Notes under the pieces: generated by a model
Seen by the model: the letters and a program-made list of their open reading frames with translations, nothing else
The model's database searches: none
What the model was told of the DNA's origin: nothing
Source: Pseudoxanthomonas sp. J31
Lineage (GTDB): Bacteria; Pseudomonadota; Gammaproteobacteria; Xanthomonadales; Xanthomonadaceae
Direction: 5' to 3'
Assembly: GCF_000510725.1 (NCBI RefSeq)
Contig: NZ_AZNZ01000001.1
Location: 186,001-250,000, forward strand
DNA length: 64,000 nucleotides
Position numbers and translations under genes: made by a program
In this document: in pieces, positions 1 through 8,757 of the stretch
Layout: every line of letters begins with the position of its first letter
How positions within the stretch are numbered: the first letter of the stretch is position 1

Positions 1-68
1 CGGCGGACGGGGCGCTGGAGCGCCTTGCGGCCTGCGCCGCGTCCGCCGGTGTCTTCCGCGGCCCGCAC

Positions 69-476
69 TCAGTTACCCATCGCGGCCAGGCCGCCGACGT
101 GGGCCTGGGCCTGCCCGGCCAGGGTGTTGCCGACCTGCACGGCCAGGGCCTCGGCCTGCTCGCGGGCGACGATCGCGGCGCGCTCGGCCAGCTGCTCGGC
201 GGTGGGGCGGACGTAGACCGTGGCCAGGTCGACGATGCGGCCCTGCATGGCCTGCACCGCCAGGTATTCGGCCTTCTGCGCGGTGGTCGGGCGGACCACG
301 ACGGCGGGCAGGTCGACGATGCGGTTGGCGGCCAGCTCGGCGCGCAGGGCCGGATCCGGGCGGACCTCGACCGCCGGCAGGTCGACGATGTGGTCGACGC
401 GCGGGGTCTCGGCGGCAAAGGCAGGCGTCGCGGCGAGGGCAAGGGCCAACGAGGCGGCAAGGGTCTTGGCGTTCAT
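69..476 (-). CDS. Small exported protein with three IVDLxxVxVRP repeats
   Basis: 135 residues. An N-terminal signal peptide (about residues 1-22, ending in an AFA-type cleavage site) predicts export. The mature part carries three imperfect repeats with the core IVDLPAVxVRP, starting near residues 30, 53 and 81 (spacing 23 and 28), each followed by a charged, probably helical segment. The rest is Ala/Gln-rich and ends in a Gly-rich tail. There are no cysteines and no catalytic motif. A GGAG Shine-Dalgarno lies 8 nt before the ATG, and a good promoter with an overlapping dyad lies upstream (504-542), so the gene looks real and regulated. I do not recognise the family. A periplasmic or surface binding or structural role is only a guess. 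Confidence 0.75.
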   Translation of the reverse strand: MNAKTLAASLALALAATPAFAAETPRVDHIVDLPAVEVRPDPALRAELAANRIVDLPAVVVRPTTAQKAEYLAVQAMQGRIVDLATVYVRPTAEQLAERAAIVAREQAEALAVQVGNTLAGQAQAHVGGLAAMGN

Positions 477-503
477 CGTGTGCTCCGGTGTCGTTGATCA
501 GTG

Positions 504-542
504 GTGTTGTAGTAATGTAGTACACCTAAGCAGAGGGTGCAA
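504..542 (-). promoter_or_regulatory. Promoter and overlapping dyad operator of the repeat-protein gene
   Basis: On the minus strand a -35 TTGCAC (542-537) and a -10 TACATT (519-514) are separated by exactly 17 bp. A 22-bp partial dyad (504-525), with outer arms GTGT/ACAC and inner TA steps, covers the -10. Within it TGTAGTA occurs twice in tandem. A repressor binding here would block RNA polymerase. The layout resembles operators of small GntR/TetR-type repressors, but none is encoded nearby. Confidence 0.55.
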
Positions 543-1066
543 GGAGAAGGTGGGGTTCCGGCACGCTGCTTCAGCATTTATTCAGTAACCCTCGGAGTGC
601 TTCCGGGGAAAGCTGTACAAAGCACGTCGCGTGCCAAGAATTTCTTCTTCCAGATCAATTGGTTGGATTTCTGACCCGGTGTCCGCGGGACGGCGCGGAC
701 GTCCGCACGGGGCGGACACCGCGCCGGACAGGGATGCGGACGAGGGTCGTGGTCACCGGTCCGCAGGCCGCAGCAGGGCCGAAATCCGGGACCGGAACGG
801 CCTGGAAGCCGGTGGCGTGTCGCCGCCAGGGCCGGCCGCAGCGCTGGCCCCGTGCAGCTGCCGGCGCAGGGCGTGGAGCGCCAGCCGACGGGGTGGTCGT
901 GCGCCCGTCGCCAGGCCGCGCGGCCTGGCCGGGGAAAGCGGAGGCACGGCAGGAACCGGGAGGGCCGGGGTCGGGCGCCGGAGCGGATTGCAGCCTCAGG
1001 CCGGATGCGTGCTTCCGGTTGCGGCCGCCGCCTTCGTAGCGGCCGGCCGGGCCCGGGCAACCGTTC
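543..1066. other. Gene-poor intergenic stretch with nested palindromes
   Basis: I see no convincing gene in this roughly 520-bp stretch. The open frames crossing it are Arg/Pro/Gly-rich, overlap on both strands and match no family, as expected from high G+C. The notable structure is at 678-720: GGTGTCCGC, then the perfect 12-bp palindrome GCGGACGTCCGC (695-706), then GCGGACACC. The whole 43 bp is nearly symmetric and built from four copies of GCGGAC or its complement. It could be a REP-like element or a bidirectional terminator. Confidence 0.4.
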
Positions 1067-1765
<699 letters not shown>

Positions 1766-1864
1766 GTCCGTGTCCGCTCCGGCCGGGATGGCTTGTGGCC
1801 TAGTGTAAAGGCCGCCCGTGGCGACTAGCATCGGCGCACCAATCACAGCACAGGGAGCGTCACG

Positions 1865-4717
1865 ATGAGGATCACGCGCAGGCCGCTCGCCGCGGCCCTG
1901 GCCATGGCCATCACCGCCACCTTCGGGGTCGCCGGACTGGCCCCGGCGGATGCCGCCACCCGTCCCGCGGCCGGCAGCGAGGTGCTGATCCCGTACGAGG
2001 AGTTCACCCTGCCCAATGGCCTGCGCGTGGTGGTGCACACCGACCGCAAGGCGCCGATCGTGGCGGTGAACATCTGGTACCACGTCGGCAGCAAGGACGA
2101 ACCGGCCGGCCGCAGCGGCTTCGCCCACCTGTTCGAGCACCTGATGTTCAACGGCTCGGAGAACCACCGCGGCGAGTACTTCGAGCCGTTCGAGCTGGTC
2201 GGCGCCACCGACATGAACGGCACCACCTGGCTGGACCGCACCAACTACTTCCAGAACGTGCCCACCACCGCGCTGGACCTGGCGCTGTGGATGGAGTCCG
2301 ACCGCATGGGCCACCTGCTCGGCGCGATCGACCAGAAGGTGCTGGACGAGCAGCGCGGCGTGGTCCAGAACGAGAAGCGCCAGGGCGAGAACCAGCCCTA
2401 CGGCCAGGCCGACGACCTGATCTACCGCGCGCTGTACCCCAAGGACCACCCGTACCACCACAGCACGATCGGCTCGATGAACGACCTCAACGCGGCCTCG
2501 CTGGAGGACGTGAAGCAGTGGTTCCGTGCCTGGTACGGCCCGAACAACGCGGTGCTGGTGCTGGCCGGCGACATCGACGTGAAGACCGCGCGCGAGAAGG
2601 TCACCCGCTACTTCGGCCACATCCCCGCCGGCCCGACCCTGGAGCGGATCCAGGCCGGCCCGGTGAAGCGCGCGACCACGCGCGAGACGATGGAGGACAA
2701 GGTCCCGCAGGCGCGCATCTACCGCGCCTGGAGCGTGGAACAATACGGCAAGCCGGACCTGGAGCGGCTGCAGCTGCTGGCCCAGGTGCTGGGCGGCAGC
2801 CGCGGCTCGCGCCTGGACCGCCGCCTGGTATTCGAGGACAAGCTGGCCGACAAGGTCAGCGCCTACGTGCTGCCGTTCGAGCTGGCCTCCACCTTCTACG
2901 TCACCGCCGACGTGCGCCAGGGCGTGGACCCGGCGCAGGTGGAGAAGGCGCTGGACGAGGAAATCGCGCGCCTGCTGGCCGAGGGGCCGACCGCCGAGGA
3001 GCTGGGCCAGGCCAAGATCATGACCAAGGCCTCGGTGGTGCGCGGGATCGAGCGCATCGGCGGCTTCGGCGGCAAGGCCGACGCCCTGGCCGAGTGCGCG
3101 GTGTACACCGGCAACCCCGGCTGCTTCCGCGACGCCCTGGAGGTGGTCGCCAACGCCACCGTCGAGGAAGTGCGCGAGGCCGGCCGCACCTGGCTGGGCG
3201 AGGGTTCGCACACCCTGGTGGTGCTGCCGGGCGAGCGCCAGGCGCTGGCCGAGGAACCGTCGCCGACCCCGGAACCGTTCAAGCTGCCGCCGCCGGACCG
3301 CAAGTACCGCGCGCTGAAGCCGCAGGTGGACCGCAGCAAGGGCGTGCCCATGCCCGACCGCTTCCCGGACCTGAAATTCCCGGCGCTGGAGCGGGCCACG
3401 CTCAGCAACGGCACCCAGGTGATCCTGGCCCGCCGCGACGCGGTGCCGGTGGTGCAGCTGAGCTACGAGTTCAAGGGCGGCTTCGCCGCCGACCTGGGCC
3501 GCAAGCTGGGCACCTCCAGCTTCACCATGGCCATGCTCGACGAGGGCGCCGGCGAGCTGGACGCGCTGGGCTTCGCCAACCGCGCCGAGTCGCTGGGCGC
3601 GGTGCTCGGCGCCGGCGCCACCCTGGACGGCGGCAACGCCTACCTGTCGGCGCTGAAGGAAAACCTGGACGCGTCGTTGCAGCTGTTCGCCGACATGGTC
3701 CGCCGCCCGCGCTTCGAGCAGAAGGAGATCGAACGCGTGCGCGCCACCTGGCTGGCCGGCATCGCCCAGGAGAAGGCGCGCCCCAACGGCGCGGCCATGC
3801 GCGTGCTGCCGCCGCTGTTGTACGGCCAGGGCCACCCCTACGCGATCCCGTTCAGCGGCACCGGCACCGAGGAATCCATCGCCTCGCTGACCCGCGAGGA
3901 CCTGCAGTCCTTCCACGCGCAGTGGGTGCGCCCGGACGGCGCCACCCTGATCGTGGTCGGCGATACCACCCTGGAGGAGATCGTGCCGCTGCTGGAGCGC
4001 CACTTCGGCGACTGGAAGGCGGCCGCCCCGGCCCCGGCCGCGGTCGAGGCCATCCCGGAGGTGGAGCGTCCGCAGGCGGCGGCGGTGTACCTGATCGACC
4101 AGCCCGGCGCGGTGCAGGCCACCATCCTCGCGGGCCAGGTCGTGCCCTCGACCAAGGACCCGTCGACCATCGTGTTCGACTTCGCCAACTCGGTGCTGGG
4201 CGGCGAGTTCTCCTCGCGCCTGAACATGAACCTGCGCGAGGACAAGCACTGGGCCTACGGCGCCTACAGCTTCACCACCCAGGCCCTGGGCCAGCGGCCG
4301 TGGATGGCCTTTGCCCCGGTGCAGATCGACAAGACCGCCGAGGCCCTGGCCGAGCTGGACCGCGAGGTGCGCGAGTACGTCGGCGGGCGCAAGCCGCCGA
4401 CCCCGGCCGAGGTGGCCAAGATCCAGGCCACCGAGATCCGCAGCCTGCCCGGTGCCTACGAAACCGCGCGCGCGGTGCTGGGCACCATCGGTGGCATCGT
4501 CCGCTACGACCGCCCGGACGACTGGGTGTTCCGGCGCAAGGCCCGGATCGAGGCGCTGACCGTGGAGCAGGTGCAGCAGGCGGCCGCCACCCTGGATCCG
4601 GACAAGCTGGTCTGGGTTGTGGTGGGCGACCTCAAGCAGGTCGAGCAGCCGGTGCGCGCGCTCAAGCTCGGCCCGGTCCACGTGATCGACGCCGACGGTC
4701 GCCCGGTCGCGCGCTGA
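1865..4717 (+). CDS. M16 (pitrilysin-family) zinc metallopeptidase, exported
   Basis: 950 residues with a signal peptide (about 1-30), so probably periplasmic. The N-terminal M16 domain has the inverted zinc motif HLFEH (H88, E91, H92), with the third ligand in the VVQNEKRQGE segment near residue 170. The DRTNYF segment is typical of the family. The C-terminal half (from about 510) is a second M16 repeat without HxxEH, as in two-domain M16 proteins that form the peptide chamber. A GGGAG Shine-Dalgarno supports the ATG. A GC-rich hairpin follows the stop. A second complete M16 gene lies at 14156-16960. The substrate is unknown; members degrade small peptides. Confidence 0.93.
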   Translation: MRITRRPLAAALAMAITATFGVAGLAPADAATRPAAGSEVLIPYEEFTLPNGLRVVVHTDRKAPIVAVNIWYHVGSKDEPAGRSGFAHLFEHLMFNGSENHRGEYFEPFELVGATDMNGTTWLDRTNYFQNVPTTALDLALWMESDRMGHLLGAIDQKVLDEQRGVVQNEKRQGENQPYGQADDLIYRALYPKDHPYHHSTIGSMNDLNAASLEDVKQWFRAWYGPNNAVLVLAGDIDVKTAREKVTRYFGHIPAGPTLERIQAGPVKRATTRETMEDKVPQARIYRAWSVEQYGKPDLERLQLLAQVLGGSRGSRLDRRLVFEDKLADKVSAYVLPFELASTFYVTADVRQGVDPAQVEKALDEEIARLLAEGPTAEELGQAKIMTKASVVRGIERIGGFGGKADALAECAVYTGNPGCFRDALEVVANATVEEVREAGRTWLGEGSHTLVVLPGERQALAEEPSPTPEPFKLPPPDRKYRALKPQVDRSKGVPMPDRFPDLKFPALERATLSNGTQVILARRDAVPVVQLSYEFKGGFAADLGRKLGTSSFTMAMLDEGAGELDALGFANRAESLGAVLGAGATLDGGNAYLSALKENLDASLQLFADMVRRPRFEQKEIERVRATWLAGIAQEKARPNGAAMRVLPPLLYGQGHPYAIPFSGTGTEESIASLTREDLQSFHAQWVRPDGATLIVVGDTTLEEIVPLLERHFGDWKAAAPAPAAVEAIPEVERPQAAAVYLIDQPGAVQATILAGQVVPSTKDPSTIVFDFANSVLGGEFSSRLNMNLREDKHWAYGAYSFTTQALGQRPWMAFAPVQIDKTAEALAELDREVREYVGGRKPPTPAEVAKIQATEIRSLPGAYETARAVLGTIGGIVRYDRPDDWVFRRKARIEALTVEQVQQAAATLDPDKLVWVVVGDLKQVEQPVRALKLGPVHVIDADGRPVAR

Positions 4718-4723
4718 CCCGTG

Positions 4724-4760
4724 CGCCGGCGCCGTCCCGACGGGCGGCGCCGGCGGTTGT
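4724..4760 (+). terminator. GC-rich hairpin after the M16 protease gene
   Basis: The arms at 4724-4734 and 4745-4755 are perfectly complementary (CGCCGGCGCCG and its reverse complement), and an inner CCC/GGG extends the stem around a GAC loop. GGTTGT follows. It lies just after the protease stop codon. The T tail is weak. Confidence 0.5.
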
Positions 4761-4823
4761 CCCCCTGTTGCACCGAACCATGGCAGGCTTTCCGGCCTGC
4801 CTTCACCTTCCCGGAAGACCCGC

Positions 4824-5138
4824 ATGCGCCTTGCCGCCGCCTCCCTCCTGCTCGTCCTCCCGCTGGCCGCCTGCACCTGGGTGCCCTTGCAGCCCCAGGG
4901 CAAGGCCGTGCGCGTGATCGCCGCCGGGGCGGCCCCGGCCGGCTGCACCCGCCAGGGCGAGGTCGAGGTCTCGGTCAAGCACAGCGTGGGCTTCTACCAG
5001 CGCGACCAGGTCAAGGTCCGCGACGAGCTGGAGAGCCTGGCCCGCAACGAGGCCCCGGGGGTCGGGGCCAACGTGGTCCAGCCGCTGGGCGAGCCGGCCG
5101 GCGGGACCCAGCGCTTCGCCGCCTGGCAGTGTCCCTGA
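4824..5138 (+). CDS. DUF4156-type lipoprotein
   Basis: 104 residues. A short signal sequence ends in the lipobox LAAC (Cys about 17), so the mature protein should be lipid-anchored. The rest resembles small outer-membrane lipoproteins of the DUF4156 family: a VRVI strand, GCTRQGEVEVSV, a helix with RDELESLARNEA, and a closing AWQC. The two remaining cysteines could form a disulfide. The function is unknown. It lies between the M16 gene and oleA. A 7-bp hairpin (4782-4801, arms GGCAGGC/GCCTGCC) sits just upstream of the start. Confidence 0.85.
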   Translation: MRLAAASLLLVLPLAACTWVPLQPQGKAVRVIAAGAAPAGCTRQGEVEVSVKHSVGFYQRDQVKVRDELESLARNEAPGVGANVVQPLGEPAGGTQRFAAWQCP

Positions 5139-5190
5139 ACGGGGCACGCCCCGCCCCGTACGTAAAGGTGCGGTGAAGGCGGGCAACCGG

Positions 5191-5196
5191 TAGAAT
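5191..5196 (+). promoter_or_regulatory. -10 hexamer TAGAAT of oleA
   Basis: TAGAAT sits 35 nt before the oleA ATG and matches the TANAAT pattern in front of many genes in this window. No clear -35 is visible. Confidence 0.5.
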
Positions 5197-5231
5197 CGAC
5201 GCCCCTTTCGCCTTACCGGCGTGGTCTAGCC

Positions 5232-6248
5232 ATGCTTTTCAAGAACGTCTCGATCGCGGGGCTGGCGCATATCGATGCGCCGCATACCCTGACCTCGGAG
5301 GAAATCAACGCGCGCCTGAAGCCGACCCTGGACCGCCTCGGCATCCGGGTGGACGTGCTGGGCGACATCGCCGGCATCCATGCCCGCCGCCTGTGGGATG
5401 ACGGCATGACGGCCTCCGACGTGGCGACCATGGCTGCGCGCAAGGCGCTCGAGGACGCCGGCATCGGCGTGGAGAAGATCGGCTTGCTGGTCAACACCTC
5501 GGTCAGCCGCGACTACCTGGAGCCGTCCACTGCCTCCATCGTCTCCGGCAACCTGGGCGTGTCCGAGGAGTGCATGACCTTCGACGTCGCCAACGCCTGC
5601 CTGGCCTTCATCAACGGCATGGACATCGCCGCGCGCATGCTCGAGCGCGGCGAGATCGACTACGCCCTGGTGGTGGACGGCGAGACCGCCAACCTGGTGT
5701 ACGAGAAGACCCTGGAGCGCATGAGCGCCCCGGACGTGACCGAGCAGGAATTCCGCGACGAGATGGCGGCCCTGACCCTGGGCTGCGGCGCCGCGGCCAT
5801 GGTCCTGTGCCGCCGCGAACTGGCCCCGGATGCCCCGCGCTACAAGGGCGGCGTGACCCGTTCGGCCACCGAGTTCAACCAGCTGTGCCGCGGCAACCTC
5901 GACCGCATGGTCACCGACACCCGCCTGCTGCTGATCGAGGGCATCAAACTGGCCACCAAGACCTTCGCCGCGGCCAAGCAGGCGCTGGGCTGGGCGGTGG
6001 ACGAGCTGGACCAGTTCGTGATCCACCAGGTCAGCCGCCCGCACACCAAGGCCTTCATCAAGTCGCTGGGCGTGGATCCGAAGAAGGTCATGACCATCTT
6101 CGGCGAACACGGCAACATCGGCCCGGCCTCGGTGCCGATCGTGCTGAGCAAGCTCAAGGAACTGGGGCGCCTGAAGAAGGGCGACCGGATCGCCCTGCTG
6201 GGCATCGGCTCGGGCCTGAACTGCTCGATGGCCGAGGTGGTGTGGTAA
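5232..6248 (+). CDS. oleA: OleA, acyl-CoA condensing thiolase of olefin biosynthesis
   Basis: 338 residues, thiolase superfamily (FabH/OleA branch), annotated by many pipelines as 3-oxoacyl-ACP synthase III. OleA performs head-to-head Claisen condensation of two long-chain acyl-CoAs to a 2-alkyl-3-ketoacid, the first step to cis-olefins. Visible catalytic residues: Cys123 in DVANACLAF, His265 in VIHQVSRPH, Asn295 in GEHGNIGPAS, and the OleA-type Glu97 in YLEPSTAS. These positions equal the Xanthomonas campestris OleA residues (C143, H285, N315, E117) minus 20; as I recall, the published numbering includes an N-terminal tag. The gene is monocistronic with its own terminator. oleB, oleC and oleD follow after intervening minus-strand genes. 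Confidence 0.96.
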   Translation: MLFKNVSIAGLAHIDAPHTLTSEEINARLKPTLDRLGIRVDVLGDIAGIHARRLWDDGMTASDVATMAARKALEDAGIGVEKIGLLVNTSVSRDYLEPSTASIVSGNLGVSEECMTFDVANACLAFINGMDIAARMLERGEIDYALVVDGETANLVYEKTLERMSAPDVTEQEFRDEMAALTLGCGAAAMVLCRRELAPDAPRYKGGVTRSATEFNQLCRGNLDRMVTDTRLLLIEGIKLATKTFAAAKQALGWAVDELDQFVIHQVSRPHTKAFIKSLGVDPKKVMTIFGEHGNIGPASVPIVLSKLKELGRLKKGDRIALLGIGSGLNCSMAEVVW

Positions 6249-6269
6249 CCCACTCCTGCCCCGCATGAC

Positions 6270-6300
6270 AAAGGGCCGGCTCTGCCGGCCCTTTGCTTTT
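6270..6300 (+). terminator. Intrinsic terminator of oleA
   Basis: Perfect 11-bp stem (6270-6280 with 6284-6294, AAAGGGCCGGC and its complement), TCT loop, then GCTTTT. The flanking A and T runs let it also serve the converging yecA-type gene from the other strand. Confidence 0.85.
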
Positions 6301-6344
6301 CCGGCGTCCGGCATCGCTGCCGGGGCCGGGGTGGCGGCGCGGCC

Positions 6345-7070
6345 TCAGCCGGCGCCGCAGCACTTCTTGTGCTTCTTGCCGCTGCCGCAGGGGCAGGGAT
6401 CGTTGCGGCCGGGGCCGTCCTCGCGGCGGATCGGGGTGCGCGGAGTCTGTTCGGCGATGTGCTGGTGGTTGAGGTCGGCCAGCATGCCCGGCAGGTCCAT
6501 GACGATGTCCAGGCGCTCGCGGTAGGCCAGCGGCACCGGCTCCTTCTCCGGGTGTTCCGGATCGACCACCTCGCCGGAGGCCAGGCGCTCGAGCAGGTCG
6601 AAGATCTCCTCGATCCACTCGTGCTCGTCCAGCCAGCGGTCCCAGGCCTCCTCGCGCAGGGCCGCGCCCTCGAAGAAGCCCAGCGCCCATTCCCGGCCCA
6701 CGTCCAGTTCGTCCTCGGCCAGGGCCTCGTCCGCGCTTTCCGGGTCCTCGGGCAGCCACATCAGCGGCAGCAGGTGTTCCGGCAGGTCCTCGCCCTGGCG
6801 GGCGCGGGCCACGCACATGTTCCAGTGGCCCTGCAGCAGGGCCTGGACCTCTTCGGCCTCCTCCGGGCTGCCCCAGCTGGGCAGCTTGCCGCCCCAGACC
6901 ACCGGCTGCCATTCCTCCGGCGGCACCGGCGCAGGTGCCACCGCCAGGGCCGACAGGAAGCCGTCCAGCGCCTCCAGGTTGAAGCCGCGGAAGGGCACGG
7001 CGCGCTGTTCAAGCAGGGTGGAGAGGCGTTCGATCTGCGCGTCGTCGAGATAGGGCGGGGGCATGGCCAT
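6345..7070 (-). CDS. YecA/UPF0149-family protein with C-terminal SEC-C zinc motif
   Basis: 241 residues. The N-terminal UPF0149/YgfB-like domain shows the typical start (residues about 8-60, [16 protein letters not shown] then [17 protein letters not shown]), followed by an acidic helical region. The last 20 residues form a SEC-C motif with [13 protein letters not shown], a zinc-binding tail also found on SecA that contacts SecB and ribosomes. The precise role is unknown. The gene lies antisense between oleA and oleB. A -10 TACCAT (7103-7098) gives a leader of about 20 nt. A second in-frame ATG at 7064 is an equally possible start. Confidence 0.9.
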   Translation of the reverse strand: MAMPPPYLDDAQIERLSTLLEQRAVPFRGFNLEALDGFLSALAVAPAPVPPEEWQPVVWGGKLPSWGSPEEAEEVQALLQGHWNMCVARARQGEDLPEHLLPLMWLPEDPESADEALAEDELDVGREWALGFFEGAALREEAWDRWLDEHEWIEEIFDLLERLASGEVVDPEHPEKEPVPLAYRERLDIVMDLPGMLADLNHQHIAEQTPRTPIRREDGPGRNDPCPCGSGKKHKKCCGAG

Positions 7071-7097
7071 GGCGGCTGGAACGGTGGAGGGGCGTGC

Positions 7098-7154
7098 ATG
7101 GTAGTCCCTGGCGGGCCGCGGCGGGGCCGTGGCGGGTCCGCGCTGGCCTACAAT
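7098..7154. promoter_or_regulatory. Back-to-back -10 elements of the yecA-type gene and oleB
   Basis: TACCAT on the minus strand (7103-7098) serves the yecA-type gene. TACAAT on the plus strand (7149-7154) serves oleB. The two promoters share about 110 bp. The plus-strand -10 overlaps the first in-frame ATG of the oleB frame (7153), so that ATG cannot be in the mRNA. Confidence 0.55.
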
Positions 7155-7182
7155 GCGCGGTTTCCGCGCGAACCTGCTGCCC

Positions 7183-8097
7183 GTGTCCCAGTTCCCCGGC
7201 TACCCCGAGCACCCCCGCCGCTTCGAAGTCCGGCCCGGCATCCACATGTCCTACCTGGACGAGGGCCCGCGCGACGGCGAAGTCGTGGTGATGCTGCATG
7301 GCAACCCGTCGTGGAGCTACTACTGGCGCACCCTGGTGGCCGCGCTGGTCGGCCGCTACCGCTGCATCGTCCCCGACCACGTCGGCATGGGCCTGTCGGA
7401 CAAGCCGGACGACCGCCCCACCGCCTCGCCGCGCTACGACTACACCCTGCAGTCGCGGGTGGACGACCTGGAGGCGCTGCTGCGCCATGCCGGGGTCGAC
7501 GACGCCACCCCGGTGACCCTGGCCGTGCACGACTGGGGCGGGATGATCGGCTTCGGCTGGGCGCTGTCGCATGCGGCCCAGGTCAAGCGCCTGGTGGTCC
7601 TCAATACCGCCGCGTTCCCGATGCCGGCGGCCAAGCAGATGCCCTGGCAGATCGCGCTGGGCCGCGACTACTTCGTCGGCGAAGTCATCATCCGCGCGTT
7701 CAACGCCTTCTCCGCCGGCGCCTCGTACTTCGGCGTGGAGCGGAAGATGCCGGCCGACGTGCGCCGTGCCTACGTGGCTCCCTACGACTCGTGGAAGAAC
7801 CGCATCTCCACCATCCGCTTCATGCAGGACATCCCGCTGCGCCCCGGCGACAAGGCCTGGCCGCTGCTGGAAGCGGCCGGCAAGGCGCTGCCGTCCTTCG
7901 CCGACCGCCCGGCCTTCATCGGCTGGGGCCTGAAGGATTTCGTGTTCGACCACCACTTCCTCGAGCGCTTCCGCGCCGACCTGCCGCGCGCGCAGGTGCA
8001 TGCGTTCGAGGACGCCGGCCACTACGTGCTGGAAGACAGGCACGAAGTGCTGGTGCCGGCGATCCGCGCCTTCCTCGACGCCAATCCGCTGGCCTGA
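7183..8097 (+). CDS. oleB: OleB, beta-lactone decarboxylase (alpha/beta hydrolase, haloalkane dehalogenase-like)
   Basis: 304 residues from a GTG start ([11 protein letters not shown]). The start was chosen because the upstream in-frame ATG (7153) lies inside the -10 hexamer TACAAT and because the family begins at this SQxPGYP segment. Alpha/beta-hydrolase landmarks: oxyanion HGNPSWSY (about 39-46), nucleophile Asp117 in VHDWGG, and the catalytic His in DAGHYVLED near residue 281. OleB removes CO2 from the beta-lactone made by OleC, giving the final olefin. Asp rather than Ser as nucleophile separates it from esterases. The gene stands alone between two minus-strand genes. Confidence 0.94.
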   Translation: MSQFPGYPEHPRRFEVRPGIHMSYLDEGPRDGEVVVMLHGNPSWSYYWRTLVAALVGRYRCIVPDHVGMGLSDKPDDRPTASPRYDYTLQSRVDDLEALLRHAGVDDATPVTLAVHDWGGMIGFGWALSHAAQVKRLVVLNTAAFPMPAAKQMPWQIALGRDYFVGEVIIRAFNAFSAGASYFGVERKMPADVRRAYVAPYDSWKNRISTIRFMQDIPLRPGDKAWPLLEAAGKALPSFADRPAFIGWGLKDFVFDHHFLERFRADLPRAQVHAFEDAGHYVLEDRHEVLVPAIRAFLDANPLA

Positions 8098-8115
8098 GCG
8101 GACCACGGGCCGGCT

Positions 8116-8150
8116 TTCCCTGCGCGGGCTAGCCCGCGCCGCAGGAAAAT
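8116..8150. terminator. Large palindrome between converging oleB and ykgJ-type genes
   Basis: A perfect 18-bp palindrome, GCGCGGGCTAGCCCGCGC (8122-8139), is flanked by CTTTCC on the left and GGAAAA on the right, which extends the stem with a bulge. It lies between two converging genes and would suit a bidirectional terminator. Confidence 0.5.
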
Positions 8151-8210
8151 CCATGCGGCGAATCCCTGCCTTCCCGCAATGCGGGATGGCGCCCGTTGCG
8201 ATGCAGCCGC

Positions 8211-8639
8211 CTAGGCCGCGATTGGCGTGACCGGCGGCGAGGACGGGCTGTTGCCGCTGTCGTCCGGTTCGCCGTCGTCGTTGCTGGCGGCTTCGCGCCA
8301 GGTCCAGTCGGCCGGGGTCAGCGGTGGCAGGCCGTGGGCGATGCGGGCGCGGTCGCATTGCGAGCTGGCGGCGCCGAATTCCCAGGACGCATCCACCTCG
8401 CGGCATACCGAGGGCCGGTTGGGGTGGATGGTGCAGCGCGAGTACACCCCGATGTCCGCGTCCAGCGCCACGCAGCGCACCGGCGGGCCGTAGGTGCCGC
8501 GCATGCACAGGCGGTGCGCGTCCAGGCGCTGGGTCAGTGCGGCGGGTACGCCCCCTTCGGTCACTTCATCCGATTCCATCCAGTGGAAGGCGACCCGGTA
8601 CTGGGTGCAGCAGGCGCCACAGGTGAGGCAGGGATGCAT
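8211..8639 (-). CDS. YkgJ-family cysteine-cluster protein
   Basis: 142 residues from the ATG of MHPCLTCGACC; the longer open frame upstream runs into oleC antisense and was discarded. Cys4, Cys7, Cys10 and Cys11, with further Cys in RLCMRGTYGPPVRC, SRCTIHPNRPSVCREV and SSQCDRAR, match the YkgJ/UPF0153 pattern of a predicted zinc- or Fe-S-binding protein of unknown function. The C-terminal 30 residues are Asp/Ser/Pro-rich and probably disordered. It is divergent from oleC and splits oleB from oleC. Its own promoter was not identified. Confidence 0.9.
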   Translation of the reverse strand: MHPCLTCGACCTQYRVAFHWMESDEVTEGGVPAALTQRLDAHRLCMRGTYGPPVRCVALDADIGVYSRCTIHPNRPSVCREVDASWEFGAASSQCDRARIAHGLPPLTPADWTWREAASNDDGEPDDSGNSPSSPPVTPIAA

Positions 8640-8742
8640 GGGGGGCGGGCCGGGCCTTGCGCGGCTGCAGTTGCGGGAGGCGCGATTCTGCCGCATCCGG
8701 TGGCGGCGGCGAAGTGGCGCCGGGCGGTGGGCACGCGCGTGG

Positions 8743-8757
8743 GATAATCCCCGCATG
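8743..8757 (+). promoter_or_regulatory. Leaderless-type promoter of oleC (GATAAT, 6 nt, ATG)
   Basis: GATAAT (8743-8748) is followed by exactly six bases and then the oleC ATG. Transcription normally starts 6-8 nt after the hexamer, that is at or next to the A of the ATG. There is no Shine-Dalgarno in the gap. Confidence 0.55.

Noticed and set aside
659-1039. 126-codon plus-strand open frame in the gene-poor stretch
   Set aside because: Arg/Pro/Gly-rich, no Shine-Dalgarno, no motif, crosses the nested palindromes.
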